Shown here piece by piece: positions 1-6,419 of a stretch of DNA of 14,243 bases. The notes below the pieces were generated by a model. That model made no database searches. It saw nothing but the letters and a program-made list of their open reading frames with translations, and was not told the origin of the DNA. This DNA comes from CAZQQN01 sp964549595 (GTDB taxonomy: Bacteria; Bacteroidota; Bacteroidia; CAILMK01; CAYYUA01). The stretch is from contig CAZJWK010000073.1 in assembly GCA_964549595.1 (NCBI GenBank), positions 1-14,243 of the forward strand, read 5' to 3'. Each line of letters begins with the position of its first letter. Position 1 is the first letter of the stretch. A program made the position numbers and the translations under genes.

Positions 1-22
1 AACCGGACTGAGCTACACCCCG
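1..22 (-). tRNA. 5' end of a tRNA (probably tRNA-Pro), truncated by the window edge
   Basis: Read on the minus strand from position 22 to the edge, the sequence begins CGGGGTGTAGCTCAG and continues TCCGGTT. This has the layout of a tRNA 5' half: a 7-nt acceptor strand (CGGGGTG), the TA linker, a GCTC D-stem strand and the start of a D-loop with GG. The anticodon and 3' half lie outside the window, so the identity is not proven. A C at position 1 is characteristic of bacterial tRNA-Pro (C1-G72 pair), which makes Pro the best guess. A well-formed Bacteroidota promoter about 60 nt upstream supports a real RNA gene. Confidence 0.7.
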
Positions 23-82
23 AATTTCGTTTGGGTGTGCGTTTGAGTGTGGGCATGAATGCCAACACCTAAAAAGGATTTG

Positions 83-114
83 CAAATTTACAGGCTTTTA
101 GGCAAAATTTCAAA
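83..114 (-). promoter_or_regulatory. Bacteroidota-type promoter for the partial tRNA
   Basis: On the minus strand a TTTG (plus positions 111-114) is followed by exactly 20 nt and then TAAATTTG (plus 83-90). This matches the Bacteroidota sigma-ABfr consensus, -33 TTTG and -7 TAnnTTTG. Transcription would start near 76-78, giving a leader of about 55 nt that is removed when the tRNA at 1-22 is processed. It is the best full promoter match in the window. Confidence 0.6.
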
Positions 115-145
115 ACCCCAGATTTGGGCAACAACAAAAGATTTT

Positions 146-238
146 AGACACAAGGCGAAGAATCTTGATAAACTGAACCTTTTTTTGCTAAATACCCTAA
201 TGCCAAATCTTGTTTCTTTTGTCTTACGTCTTGTGTCT
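146..238. repeat. Inverted repeat, about 17-bp arms around a 60-nt spacer
   Basis: The left arm at 146-161 (AGACACAAGGCGAAGA) and the reverse complement of the right arm at 222-238 (AGACACAAGACGTAAGA) differ by one substitution and one single-base indel. The spacer is 60 nt and AT-rich. The element lies between the tRNA promoter and the 3' end of the flavin reductase gene. It could fold into a long stem-loop in either transcript, or be a decayed miniature element. No target-site duplication or transposase is visible. Confidence 0.6.
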
Positions 239-242
239 TGTC
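208..242. repeat. Degenerate 7-bp tandem repeat (TCTTNNN x5)
   Basis: TCTT recurs at 208, 215, 222, 229 and 236, an exact 7-base period: TCTTGTT, TCTTTTG, TCTTACG, TCTTGTG, TCTTGTC. It overlaps the right arm of the inverted repeat at 146-238. It looks like intergenic low-complexity sequence of the AAGACACAAGACGTAAGA type, which I believe is common in Bacteroidota intergenic DNA (recollection, not checked). Confidence 0.55.
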
Positions 243-253
243 TCAATCCATGA

Positions 254-1147
254 TCAATACTTATTCCCTAATAACACGCGCCAGGCTTCTTCAATCTTGT
301 CCTCGTCAATTAATACTTTGGCAATCTTGTGCAGTTCCAGCTCCAGATTGTCATCCTCCCCGTAATAGGTTTTGTAAAGTTCGGCCATTTTCGGGCTTTC
401 TTTTACCTCCTCCACCTCCTTTTTGGGTGGGAAATCCTGCATACGGCCTAATTTGGCCAATTCATTACCGGTTAAAACCGGGCTGGTTTTGACGGCACTT
501 GGCATGTGGTCAAAACCGATGTTGTCTTTTCCCGGCGGGGCTGAGATTTCAAACAATCCTTCTTTGGACCGGGTATACCAATTTTGCCCCAACCGGCCAA
601 TGTGATCCATCTTAAAGGGATCGGGGAAACCATTCGTTCCGATTACCTCTTCATTGATGTGCATCATAACCACTTCACAAATGGCCAAATTAGCAGCGCC
701 CCCAACTTCCGCATAATTGATAAGGTCCCTTAACCGGCATTCTAAATGCACAGGCGATTCCCGGGCTCTGTAGGGACCGACTTTTTCAGCGGAGACTTTT
801 GTAAAACCCGCCTTTTCAAATTCATCATGGGTTTCCGGGTATTCGCTACTGGTTAGAACGGCTTTTTCTACAATATCATGGGTTACAATATGGACCACCG
901 CTTCTTTCGTGGCCTTGATGTTTTCGTAGGTATCCTTAGTGGTATTGTCGCGTCCCCTCCGGGCTGGTGAAAAAATAACAATGGGCGGATTGGAACCAAA
1001 TGCATTGAAAAAACTAAAGGGCGACAGGTTAGGTGTTCCAGATTCACTGAGGGTGCTTGCAAAGGCTATGGGCCTTGGACCAACTGAACTCAACAGGTTC
1101 TGATGCAATTCCTTCAGGGGAAAATCTTTCGGATCAATCCGTTTCAT
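254..1147 (-). CDS. Flavin reductase family protein (FMN-binding split barrel)
   Basis: A 297-aa cytoplasmic protein of the flavin reductase-like/DIM6-NTAB family, which binds FMN and typically supplies reduced flavin or acts as a small flavoenzyme. The FMN-binding core is at the N-terminus: residues 23-40 carry GPRPIAFAST followed by a G..N segment, then a conserved N-x-F-x-x-x-P-P run (48-55) and a charged phosphate-binding loop (62-72). The family's usual ~200-aa barrel is followed by a ~90-aa C-terminal extension rich in charged helices (about 205-297), which I cannot assign. The start has no Shine-Dalgarno, as is usual here. The FAH-family gene lies 114 nt upstream in the same direction, so co-transcription is possible; together they suggest small-molecule (perhaps aromatic) catabolism. 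Which substrate or partner oxygenase it serves cannot be read from the sequence. Confidence 0.88.
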   Translation of the reverse strand: MKRIDPKDFPLKELHQNLLSSVGPRPIAFASTLSESGTPNLSPFSFFNAFGSNPPIVIFSPARRGRDNTTKDTYENIKATKEAVVHIVTHDIVEKAVLTSSEYPETHDEFEKAGFTKVSAEKVGPYRARESPVHLECRLRDLINYAEVGGAANLAICEVVMMHINEEVIGTNGFPDPFKMDHIGRLGQNWYTRSKEGLFEISAPPGKDNIGFDHMPSAVKTSPVLTGNELAKLGRMQDFPPKKEVEEVKESPKMAELYKTYYGEDDNLELELHKIAKVLIDEDKIEEAWRVLLGNKY

Positions 1148-1261
1148 GAATTAATTTTAAATCAGTATTCGTAACATTTCAATCTGCTTGATCTGGGAGA
1201 GTTCCAATCCCCTTCAAAGTGAACAGTAAGCCAAAACTTTCCTTCGGTCCCGACTTTTCAG

Positions 1262-2272
1262 TTATTCCACGTTTTTCTTTAGTGAAAGCAACGAATAATC
1301 CGTATTCACCTTCTTAAATTTGTTATGAAGGGATCCCAATTCATCGATTTCAAGGGTCATTTCATCATTCTCCTTTAACCAGGTCGGCTCGTGATCAGGG
1401 TTTTTTTGACGGGCTGTTCCATTCAGTTCCAGATAGCAACCGGTTCCCACTGTTCCGGATCCGATTACTTCACCCGGGTATATATCTATCCCGTAGGATA
1501 CCCTTTCGAGGATCTCTGCAAAAGTCCAGTCCATATCGGCAAAATTTCCTTCAGAAATTTGCTGGCCATTATGGTAGGCCTTCATTGTCAAGCTGTAAGC
1601 CTTACCGGTATGATCAGGCTTGGCATCGGTTAGCCTATGCTGCAGTTCATCCGTAGTCACCATGTAGGGTCCGAAAGTATTCGCCATGTCTTTACCCTTT
1701 GCCGGTCCGAGGTTGAGTTTCATTTCCTCCATTTGAAGTTGGCGGGCACTTAAGTCATTCATGATCATGTAACCGGCAATGTACTCATCGGCTTCTGAAG
1801 CTTTAATATTGCGGCCTTGCTTACCCACAACCATGGCAATTTCCAGCTCAAAATCAAGCTTGAAAAAATGATCCGGCATTAACGATACCTCACCGGGGCC
1901 ATAAGAAGTATTGTGGTTGGTAAAATAGAAAACCGGGAACTGATCAAATTCGGGTATCATATCGACACCGCGATTGGCACGGGCTGTTGCTACGTGCTGA
2001 CGGAAGGCGTAAGCATCTCGGCAACTGGTAGGATGAGGAACGGGTGACAAGACCTCTGCTTGATCAAAAGGAATGGCTTTTTCGGTAAATTGGCCGTCCT
2101 TAATTTGTTGATCAATTTCCTGGCCTTTCTTAAGATTGGTATCCTCTCCTTTGAGGAAATCCGCCATATTAGCCGGTAAATTTACGCCCAAGTCCTCAAC
2201 GGGATAAAGCTTATTGTCGTGGTAAAATGCCAGTTTATCGGTACTTTGACGCCTGATTGATGCGAGTTTCAT
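1262..2272 (-). CDS. Fumarylacetoacetate hydrolase (FAH) family protein
   Basis: A 336-aa protein starting MKLASIRR. The FAH family cleaves C-C bonds of beta-diketo acids, and fumarylacetoacetase performs the last step of tyrosine/homogentisate breakdown. Landmarks: residues 83-93 (SCRDAYAFRQH) align with the eukaryotic FAH segment that contributes a metal-ligand Asp and the catalytic His, here D86 and H93. E142 and E144 (DFELE) and D173 (NDLS) are the remaining expected metal ligands, K194/D195 follow, and a GSGTVGTG loop is at 271-278. An in-frame ATG 16 codons upstream (2320) was rejected: it lies upstream of the -7 box at 2299-2306, so a transcript from that promoter would not contain it, and MKLASI is a natural FAH N-terminus. 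It could be fumarylacetoacetase itself or another FAH-fold hydrolase/decarboxylase. Confidence 0.87.
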   Translation of the reverse strand: MKLASIRRQSTDKLAFYHDNKLYPVEDLGVNLPANMADFLKGEDTNLKKGQEIDQQIKDGQFTEKAIPFDQAEVLSPVPHPTSCRDAYAFRQHVATARANRGVDMIPEFDQFPVFYFTNHNTSYGPGEVSLMPDHFFKLDFELEIAMVVGKQGRNIKASEADEYIAGYMIMNDLSARQLQMEEMKLNLGPAKGKDMANTFGPYMVTTDELQHRLTDAKPDHTGKAYSLTMKAYHNGQQISEGNFADMDWTFAEILERVSYGIDIYPGEVIGSGTVGTGCYLELNGTARQKNPDHEPTWLKENDEMTLEIDELGSLHNKFKKVNTDYSLLSLKKNVE

Positions 2273-2298
2273 ACGTTTTTGTTTTTGTTTCGGGGTTG

Positions 2299-2306
2299 CA
2301 AAGATA
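2299..2306 (-). promoter_or_regulatory. -7 promoter box (TATCTTTG) of the FAH-family gene
   Basis: TATCTTTG on the minus strand matches the Bacteroidota -7 consensus TAnnTTTG exactly. No TTTG occurs at the expected -33 distance. The predicted start is near 2293, giving a leader of about 20 nt before the ATG at 2272. This decides the start codon for the hydrolase. Confidence 0.5.
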
Positions 2307-2320
2307 GGAAGTGAAATCAA

Positions 2321-2335
2321 ACTCGAATACCGAGT
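2321..2335. promoter_or_regulatory. Dyad ACTCG-N5-CGAGT in the -33 region of the FAH-gene promoter
   Basis: A perfect 5-bp inverted repeat with a 5-nt centre (AATAC) sits where the -33 element of the FAH promoter should be, and the canonical TTTG is missing there. The position suits an operator, either for a repressor or for an activator that replaces the -33 contact. The dyad is short, so chance is a real alternative. Confidence 0.25.
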
Positions 2336-2413
2336 AAACCAAATTTCAAAGCATTAAAAAGTTTAAGCTAATCGGTAAATGGAAGGATAGCAAGTGATTA
2401 GCCTTAAAGCCCG

Positions 2414-2683
2414 TTATTCCGCTTGTTTCTCTTCATCGCCATTAATGGCTTCTATTTCAGTCACCTCAGGGACTTCCCGTTTGATCCCTTCTTCGATGCC
2501 GAATTTCATCGTCATGTCACTAACCTGGCAATGTTTACAACTGCCTAAAAGCCGTATGGATACTTTCATATCCGAAGTTATTTCCACAAGCTCCACATCA
2601 CCGCCATCAGCCCTGAGGAAGGGCCGTATATTTTCCAATGCCTGTTCTATACGGGATTCTATTGATTTTCCTTCTTTGCTCAT
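2414..2683 (-). CDS. NifU C-terminal-domain Fe-S scaffold/carrier protein
   Basis: An 89-aa protein consisting of the NifU C-terminal (Nfu) domain alone. It shows the family block PFLRADGGDVEL (21-32) and the cluster-binding CxxC, C49-K-H-C52, within LGSCKHC, followed by the expected M-x-x-G-I-E helix (59-64). Nfu proteins bind a labile [4Fe-4S] or [2Fe-2S] cluster between subunits and pass it to apo-enzymes in the cytoplasm. The C-terminus ends in a short acidic tail. It follows mrp by 103 nt in the same direction, and the pair forms an Fe-S carrier module, but it has its own promoter-like sequence at 2704-2735. Confidence 0.88.
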   Translation of the reverse strand: MSKEGKSIESRIEQALENIRPFLRADGGDVELVEITSDMKVSIRLLGSCKHCQVSDMTMKFGIEEGIKREVPEVTEIEAINGDEEKQAE

Positions 2684-2703
2684 CTAATCACTTTAATTTC
2701 ATT

Positions 2704-2735
2704 CAAAATTAAAAGGAATATTATAGGTGACCTAA
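2704..2735 (-). promoter_or_regulatory. Promoter of the NifU-domain gene
   Basis: On the minus strand TAATTTTG (plus 2704-2711) matches the -7 consensus TAnnTTTG. Twenty nt further upstream is TTAG (plus 2732-2735), three of four matches to the -33 TTTG. The predicted leader is about 15 nt. It suggests the gene can be transcribed independently of mrp. Confidence 0.45.
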
Positions 2736-2786
2736 TTTTCCAGGAAGATGGTTTTCAGGTTATTGAGCGTTGAACCCCCTTTTTTC

Positions 2787-3911
2787 CTACCCCGCTTCCG
2801 GGGCCTCAGCCATTAATTGGGCATTGACAATAGAAGTTCGTTGAGCCATGTGCTGAACCATTGATTCTAAAGGTTCATAAATCGGAGAATTTTGGTCAAT
2901 GATGGCTGGTTTACCTTCTTCATACTCGTCTTCCATACCCATGGTTACAGGCACCCGGCCAAGAAGGGGTATCCCGTATTCATCGGCTATGCTTTGTCCT
3001 CCGCCTTTCCCGAACAAATGATACTTATAATCCGGGAATTCCCTGGGAACGAAGTAGGACATGTTTTCAATAATGCCTAAAAGCGGAATGTCGATCTGAT
3101 CCTGGCGGTACATTTCCAGGGTTTTGCGCACATCATCTATGGCGACTTGCTGGGGCGTGGTAACTACTAAAGCACCGGTAACCGGGAATTGTTGGGCAAG
3201 CGTTAAATGAATGTCCCCTGTACCGGGCGGCAAGTCAACAATTAAGTAGTCCAATTCCCCCCATTGGGTATCGTTGAACAATTGTTTTAATGCGGAGGAT
3301 ACCATAGGCCCACGCCAAACAATCGGTTGATTGGGATCCACCAGGAAACCGATGGATAGCGTTTTGATACCATATTGCTCAATGGGAAACATGGTGACTT
3401 TTTCCCCGTTTTGCTCCACTTCAGGCTTTTGCCCATTTAAGTTAAGCATGGTTGGGATTGAAGGGCCATGAATGTCAGAATCCAGTAGTCCTACTTTGGC
3501 ACCGGTTTGCCCCAGGCCGACAGCCAGGTTTGTAGCAACGGTGGATTTACCAACACCACCTTTACCGGATGATACAGCAATGATGTTTTTTACGCCGGCC
3601 AGGTTTTCCGAATTTTCATTCCTCTGGGTGGTTACCTGGGAAGTAAATTCAATATTGACCGTGTAATCTGTGCCCAGGTCATTCTGAATGGCTTCGATGC
3701 AATCATTTTTGAGTTTGTCTTTCAAAGGACATGCGGGTGTGGTTAATTCTATGGTAAAATAAATTTCAGTACCTTCCACCTTTAAATCCTTGATCATGCC
3801 TAAGGTGACCAGGTCCTTTTTCAAGTCCGGATCTTCTACCCTGCGCAGGGCCTTGTATATGGCTTCTTCCATGTTTTTGCCGTTTTGCTGTTTATTCTTT
3901 TTGAAAAACAT
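2787..3911 (-). CDS. mrp: Mrp/NBP35 (ApbC) family ATPase, Fe-S cluster carrier
   Basis: A 374-aa soluble protein with two domains. An N-terminal MIP18/DUF59 domain (about 14-92) carries its conserved cysteine at C61 (TTPACPLKD). A ParA/MinD-like P-loop ATPase follows: deviant Walker A SGKGGVGKS (115-123), switch region LLDSDIHGPSIP (142-153), then the family W-R-G-P-M and VDLPPGTGD signatures. Mrp proteins bind and transfer [4Fe-4S] clusters in an ATP-dependent way. The usual C-terminal CxxC after ENMS is absent: the segment reads ENMSYFVPREF and continues to FGKGGGQ, a form I associate with Bacteroidota homologues, so the cluster must be held otherwise. The neighbouring NifU-domain gene supports the role. 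An internal Met at residue 14 (position 3872) is a possible alternative start; the first 13 residues are Lys/Gln/Asn-rich and outside the domain. Confidence 0.92.
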   Translation of the reverse strand: MFFKKNKQQNGKNMEEAIYKALRRVEDPDLKKDLVTLGMIKDLKVEGTEIYFTIELTTPACPLKDKLKNDCIEAIQNDLGTDYTVNIEFTSQVTTQRNENSENLAGVKNIIAVSSGKGGVGKSTVATNLAVGLGQTGAKVGLLDSDIHGPSIPTMLNLNGQKPEVEQNGEKVTMFPIEQYGIKTLSIGFLVDPNQPIVWRGPMVSSALKQLFNDTQWGELDYLIVDLPPGTGDIHLTLAQQFPVTGALVVTTPQQVAIDDVRKTLEMYRQDQIDIPLLGIIENMSYFVPREFPDYKYHLFGKGGGQSIADEYGIPLLGRVPVTMGMEDEYEEGKPAIIDQNSPIYEPLESMVQHMAQRTSIVNAQLMAEAPEAG

Positions 3912-3991
3912 TGTTTAGAATTTAAGGTTTAGATTAAGTTTGCTTGAATTATACATTGCTTAAAAGGGGTAAAAAATTCCATGCTCAGTCA

Positions 3992-4669
3992 TTAACCAAA
4001 GTCTAACTTTTTGTCTATATTGCTTAGCGGCAGTTCCTCGTTTTTCGTTTTCAATAGTAACCACCCGGTTTCTGATTGGTCAAGTTTTTGGGCAACGGCA
4101 TCAGGGTTTTCTTTTACAAAGGCAAATGGATTTTCTAATACGCGATAACATTTGGGTACAATTAGTACAGAAGTCAACCCAACCAATTTTTGAGTGGTTT
4201 TATTCAAGGTTTTCATGGGCGTTTCACCATCAGGAAGGTTGAATAAATTTTTCCATTCCTTGATTTCTTGCTCTAGTTCCCAGGCCTCGTAATTCTGGAT
4301 GAATTGTTCCAGTGCTTCCATCTCCTGAATATAGCCACCCAATTGAGCAGGGCTAAAATGCCTGGCCATCTTTAAGTTGAGTTGCTCGTATTTCCTGAGC
4401 GATTTTAAGAGGTCTGCCACATAGCGGGTCAATACCTTATTTACAGGATTATTTTCCCATTCTTCCTCCTTATTGGGCCAAAAAACCTGTTCAGATTCCT
4501 CTGCCCACTCTATCTTCCCTTCACCGGGCTGGGCATTGCCGGTCAAAAAATCCCACAACAGCCCCCTTTCCATTTCGGGTAATATTAATACCACCTTTTC
4601 GGTCTTTCCGCAATTAAGGTTTAAAGGATTGACATTAGCACTTAAAGGCAATCGGGCTATATCCAGCAT
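3992..4669 (-). CDS. Degenerate ABC-type ATPase fold protein without nucleotide-binding motifs (predicted)
   Basis: I recognise no named family for this 225-aa soluble protein. Its layout follows an ABC nucleotide-binding domain from end to end, with the motifs replaced. The opening (MLDIARL, then TEKVVLIL at 23-30) resembles the ABC first strands. The Walker A position (31-38) reads PEMERGLL, with no GxxGxGKS, but is followed by FLTGNAQPGEGKIEW (41-55), like the L-A-G-x-x-x-P-x-x-G-x-I that comes after a P-loop. The Q-loop position is N66. The signature position reads LNKTTQ (155-160) instead of LSGGQ, Walker B reads YRVLENP (175-181) instead of LxxDEP, and the switch His position reads KTKN (207-210). 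The stretch 129-185 lines up with residues of the ABC-F protein at 7004 with few or no gaps. The inference is an inactive pseudo-ATPase. The gene lies 80 nt upstream of mrp, same direction, and has a real Shine-Dalgarno, so mrp may be co-transcribed. The function is unknown. Confidence 0.75.
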   Translation of the reverse strand: MLDIARLPLSANVNPLNLNCGKTEKVVLILPEMERGLLWDFLTGNAQPGEGKIEWAEESEQVFWPNKEEEWENNPVNKVLTRYVADLLKSLRKYEQLNLKMARHFSPAQLGGYIQEMEALEQFIQNYEAWELEQEIKEWKNLFNLPDGETPMKTLNKTTQKLVGLTSVLIVPKCYRVLENPFAFVKENPDAVAQKLDQSETGWLLLKTKNEELPLSNIDKKLDFG

Positions 4670-4678
4670 ATTGATTTT

Positions 4679-4705
4679 CTCCTTAAAATCCCAAGTGCAT
4701 TTGGG
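4679..4705 (-). promoter_or_regulatory. Shine-Dalgarno plus palindrome in the leader of the ABC-like gene
   Basis: AAGGAG (plus 4679-4684) lies 9 nt before the ATG at 4669, a clear Shine-Dalgarno in a phylum that mostly lacks them. Five nt further upstream is the palindrome CCCAA-N6-TTGGG (4690-4705); its centre contains TGCA, so it is nearly a 16-bp perfect dyad. In RNA it could form a short hairpin beside the Shine-Dalgarno; in DNA it could be an operator. Confidence 0.4.
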
Positions 4706-4887
4706 GCTTAAAACAATTAAACAGTACAGAGTGAAAATGCTAAAACAAGGAATGCTTGTAATGACAATTTTTGTTTGTATTTGGTTTATTAGGGCTCAAA
4801 TTTAGGGAAAAGGATTTCGGTAAAGTTTTATCCCAATCAGCTACTTTGAAATGGGAAGGTTTTCGCTGACATTAAGCATTGGAAAAT

Positions 4888-4895
4888 TAACTTTG
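4888..4895 (+). promoter_or_regulatory. -7 promoter box (TAACTTTG) directly before the queA-like start codon
   Basis: TAACTTTG matches TAnnTTTG exactly and ends 4 nt before the ATG at 4900. Transcription would therefore begin at or within a few bases of the start codon, implying a leaderless or near-leaderless mRNA. No -33 TTTG is present at the usual spacing; the nearest similar sequence is TTTC at 4861-4864. Confidence 0.45.
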
Positions 4896-4899
4896 TAGT

Positions 4900-6228
4900 A
4901 TGAAAGGAGCCTATTCTAATAAAAAGAATCCGGAAAAACATAATGGGGAAGGCATTTCTACCACTGATCAATCGGTAAAACAGGAACAAAATACCTCCTC
5001 AATTTACGATCTGAAGGTAGAGGATTATGTTTATCCCCTACCAGACGAGCAAATTGCCCAATACCCGCTAAAGGAAAGGGATCAGGCAAAAATGCTGGTT
5101 TATGATCAAGGGGAAATCCATAACAGCCGCTTTGATCAACTGACTCATTGGTTACCCGCATCAAGCCTTCTGGTATTCAATGATACGAAAGTCTTCCGTG
5201 CCAGACTAATTTTTCAAAAGGAAACCGGAGCTCATATAGAAATATTTTGCCTGGAGCCTGCTGAGAAACACCGGGAATTTAACCTGGTCATGTGGGATCA
5301 TGAGACGACTACCTGGCAATGTATGATCAGGAATCTGAAAAAATGGCCCCAGGAAGAAGAGCTGGTTTTAACCAAACAGGTGGCAAAAGGGAAGGTAACC
5401 CTGAAAGCTAAACTTTTGGAGAAAGGAGCCCAAAAGCATACCATCCGGTTTGAATGGAAACCCAAATCCTATCCCTTTAACCAGATCCTTGAAATTTTTG
5501 GGGAGGTACCGCTTCCTCCATACATTGACCGGGAACCGGAAGAGCAAGATGATGAAGCTTACCAGACCGTTTTTGCTAACCGGGCCGGAGCGGTAGCAGC
5601 GCCTACTGCGGGTCTTCACTTTACTGAGGAGTTACTCGAACAAATCAGGGAAAAAGGGATTCAGGAGGATTTCCTTACATTACACGTGGGAGCCGGAACC
5701 TTCAAACCTATTGAGACCGAGCGCATACCTGATCATCCTATGCATGAGGAACAGGTTTTGGTCCGATGGGAAAATCTCCGGAACCTGAAAAATGCAGAAG
5801 GTCCTGTTATACCGGTCGGAACTACGTCCCTCAGGGCACTGGAAAGCATTTATTGGTATGGAGTCAAACTGTTGAGTAAAGAAGGAGGCAGGGAATTTTT
5901 TATCCCCAAGCTTATGCCTTATGAATTCTACACGGAGGAGCTACCCGGTGTTAATGAAGCATTGGATGCCATTATGACTGAAATGCAAAGAAGGGGTAAT
6001 TATCAAATAGCCGGCAATACGGAGATTTTCATTCTTCCATCTTATCGTTTTAAGCTGAGTGAAGGCTTAATTACCAATTACCATATGCCCCGGAGTACTT
6101 TATTGATGCTTGTTGCCGCCTTCATTGGTAATGATTGGCGAGAAGTATATGAAACAGCACTGGCTAATGATTACAGGTTTTTGAGCTATGGCGATGGGTC
6201 GCTCTTGTTCCCAAAGTTGAGTGACTGA
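4900..6228 (+). CDS. queA: S-adenosylmethionine:tRNA ribosyltransferase-isomerase-like protein (QueA family, long form)
   Basis: QueA transfers and isomerises the ribosyl group of SAM onto 7-aminomethyl-7-deazaguanine in tRNA, giving epoxyqueuosine. Family blocks: LPDEQIAQYPLKERDQAKML (47-66), LLVFNDTKVFRARL around residue 90-103, GAVAAPTAGLHF (230-241), LHVGAGTF (261-268), PVGTTSLRALES (305-316), TNYHMPRSTLLMLVAAF (392-408) and a YRFLSYGDG end (425-433). At 442 aa it is much longer than the usual ~340-355. It has a hydrophilic ~35-aa N-terminal extension and about 55 extra residues (317-371) between the GTTS block and the GNTEIF block, where canonical QueA goes almost straight through. Bacteroidota genomes often carry such a longer second copy, so this may be the paralogue rather than the canonical enzyme. 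No alternative Met precedes the domain. It diverges from the ABC-like gene across a 230-nt gap. Confidence 0.85.
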   Translation: MKGAYSNKKNPEKHNGEGISTTDQSVKQEQNTSSIYDLKVEDYVYPLPDEQIAQYPLKERDQAKMLVYDQGEIHNSRFDQLTHWLPASSLLVFNDTKVFRARLIFQKETGAHIEIFCLEPAEKHREFNLVMWDHETTTWQCMIRNLKKWPQEEELVLTKQVAKGKVTLKAKLLEKGAQKHTIRFEWKPKSYPFNQILEIFGEVPLPPYIDREPEEQDDEAYQTVFANRAGAVAAPTAGLHFTEELLEQIREKGIQEDFLTLHVGAGTFKPIETERIPDHPMHEEQVLVRWENLRNLKNAEGPVIPVGTTSLRALESIYWYGVKLLSKEGGREFFIPKLMPYEFYTEELPGVNEALDAIMTEMQRRGNYQIAGNTEIFILPSYRFKLSEGLITNYHMPRSTLLMLVAAFIGNDWREVYETALANDYRFLSYGDGSLLFPKLSD

Positions 6229-6419
6229 TAGTGCTTTTAGGGAGATCGATTCCAAAAAGTTAACAGTGGGGCTTGAATGCTGAAGCAATTTTAAAGTTAG
6301 TTTATTCCCCTAAACCTTCCATTTGCCCGGAACGGTTTGAAGAAAAACAGGTTTTTCTATGCGGGCCATTTTCTTGTTTACCTTTGGAGATACTTTTTGC
6401 ACTATAATAAGCACTTATC

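Noticed and set aside
59..253. 64-codon plus-strand ORF between the tRNA and the flavin reductase gene
   Set aside because: It runs across the tRNA promoter, the inverted repeat and the 7-bp repeat, has no domain or start signal, and reads like low-complexity sequence.
2273..2320. 16-codon N-terminal extension of the FAH-family protein
   Set aside because: It lies over and upstream of the -7 box at 2299-2306 and is not part of the FAH N-terminus.
4737..4805. 22-aa hydrophobic plus-strand ORF (MLKQGMLVMTIFVCIWFIRA)
   Set aside because: No promoter box or Shine-Dalgarno, and it lies in the divergent regulatory gap; a chance frame in AT-rich DNA is more likely.
6403..6408. TATAAT before the DUF3127 gene
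   Set aside because: It looks like an E. coli -10 box, but there is no -35 at a usable distance and Bacteroidota sigma factors use TAnnTTTG.
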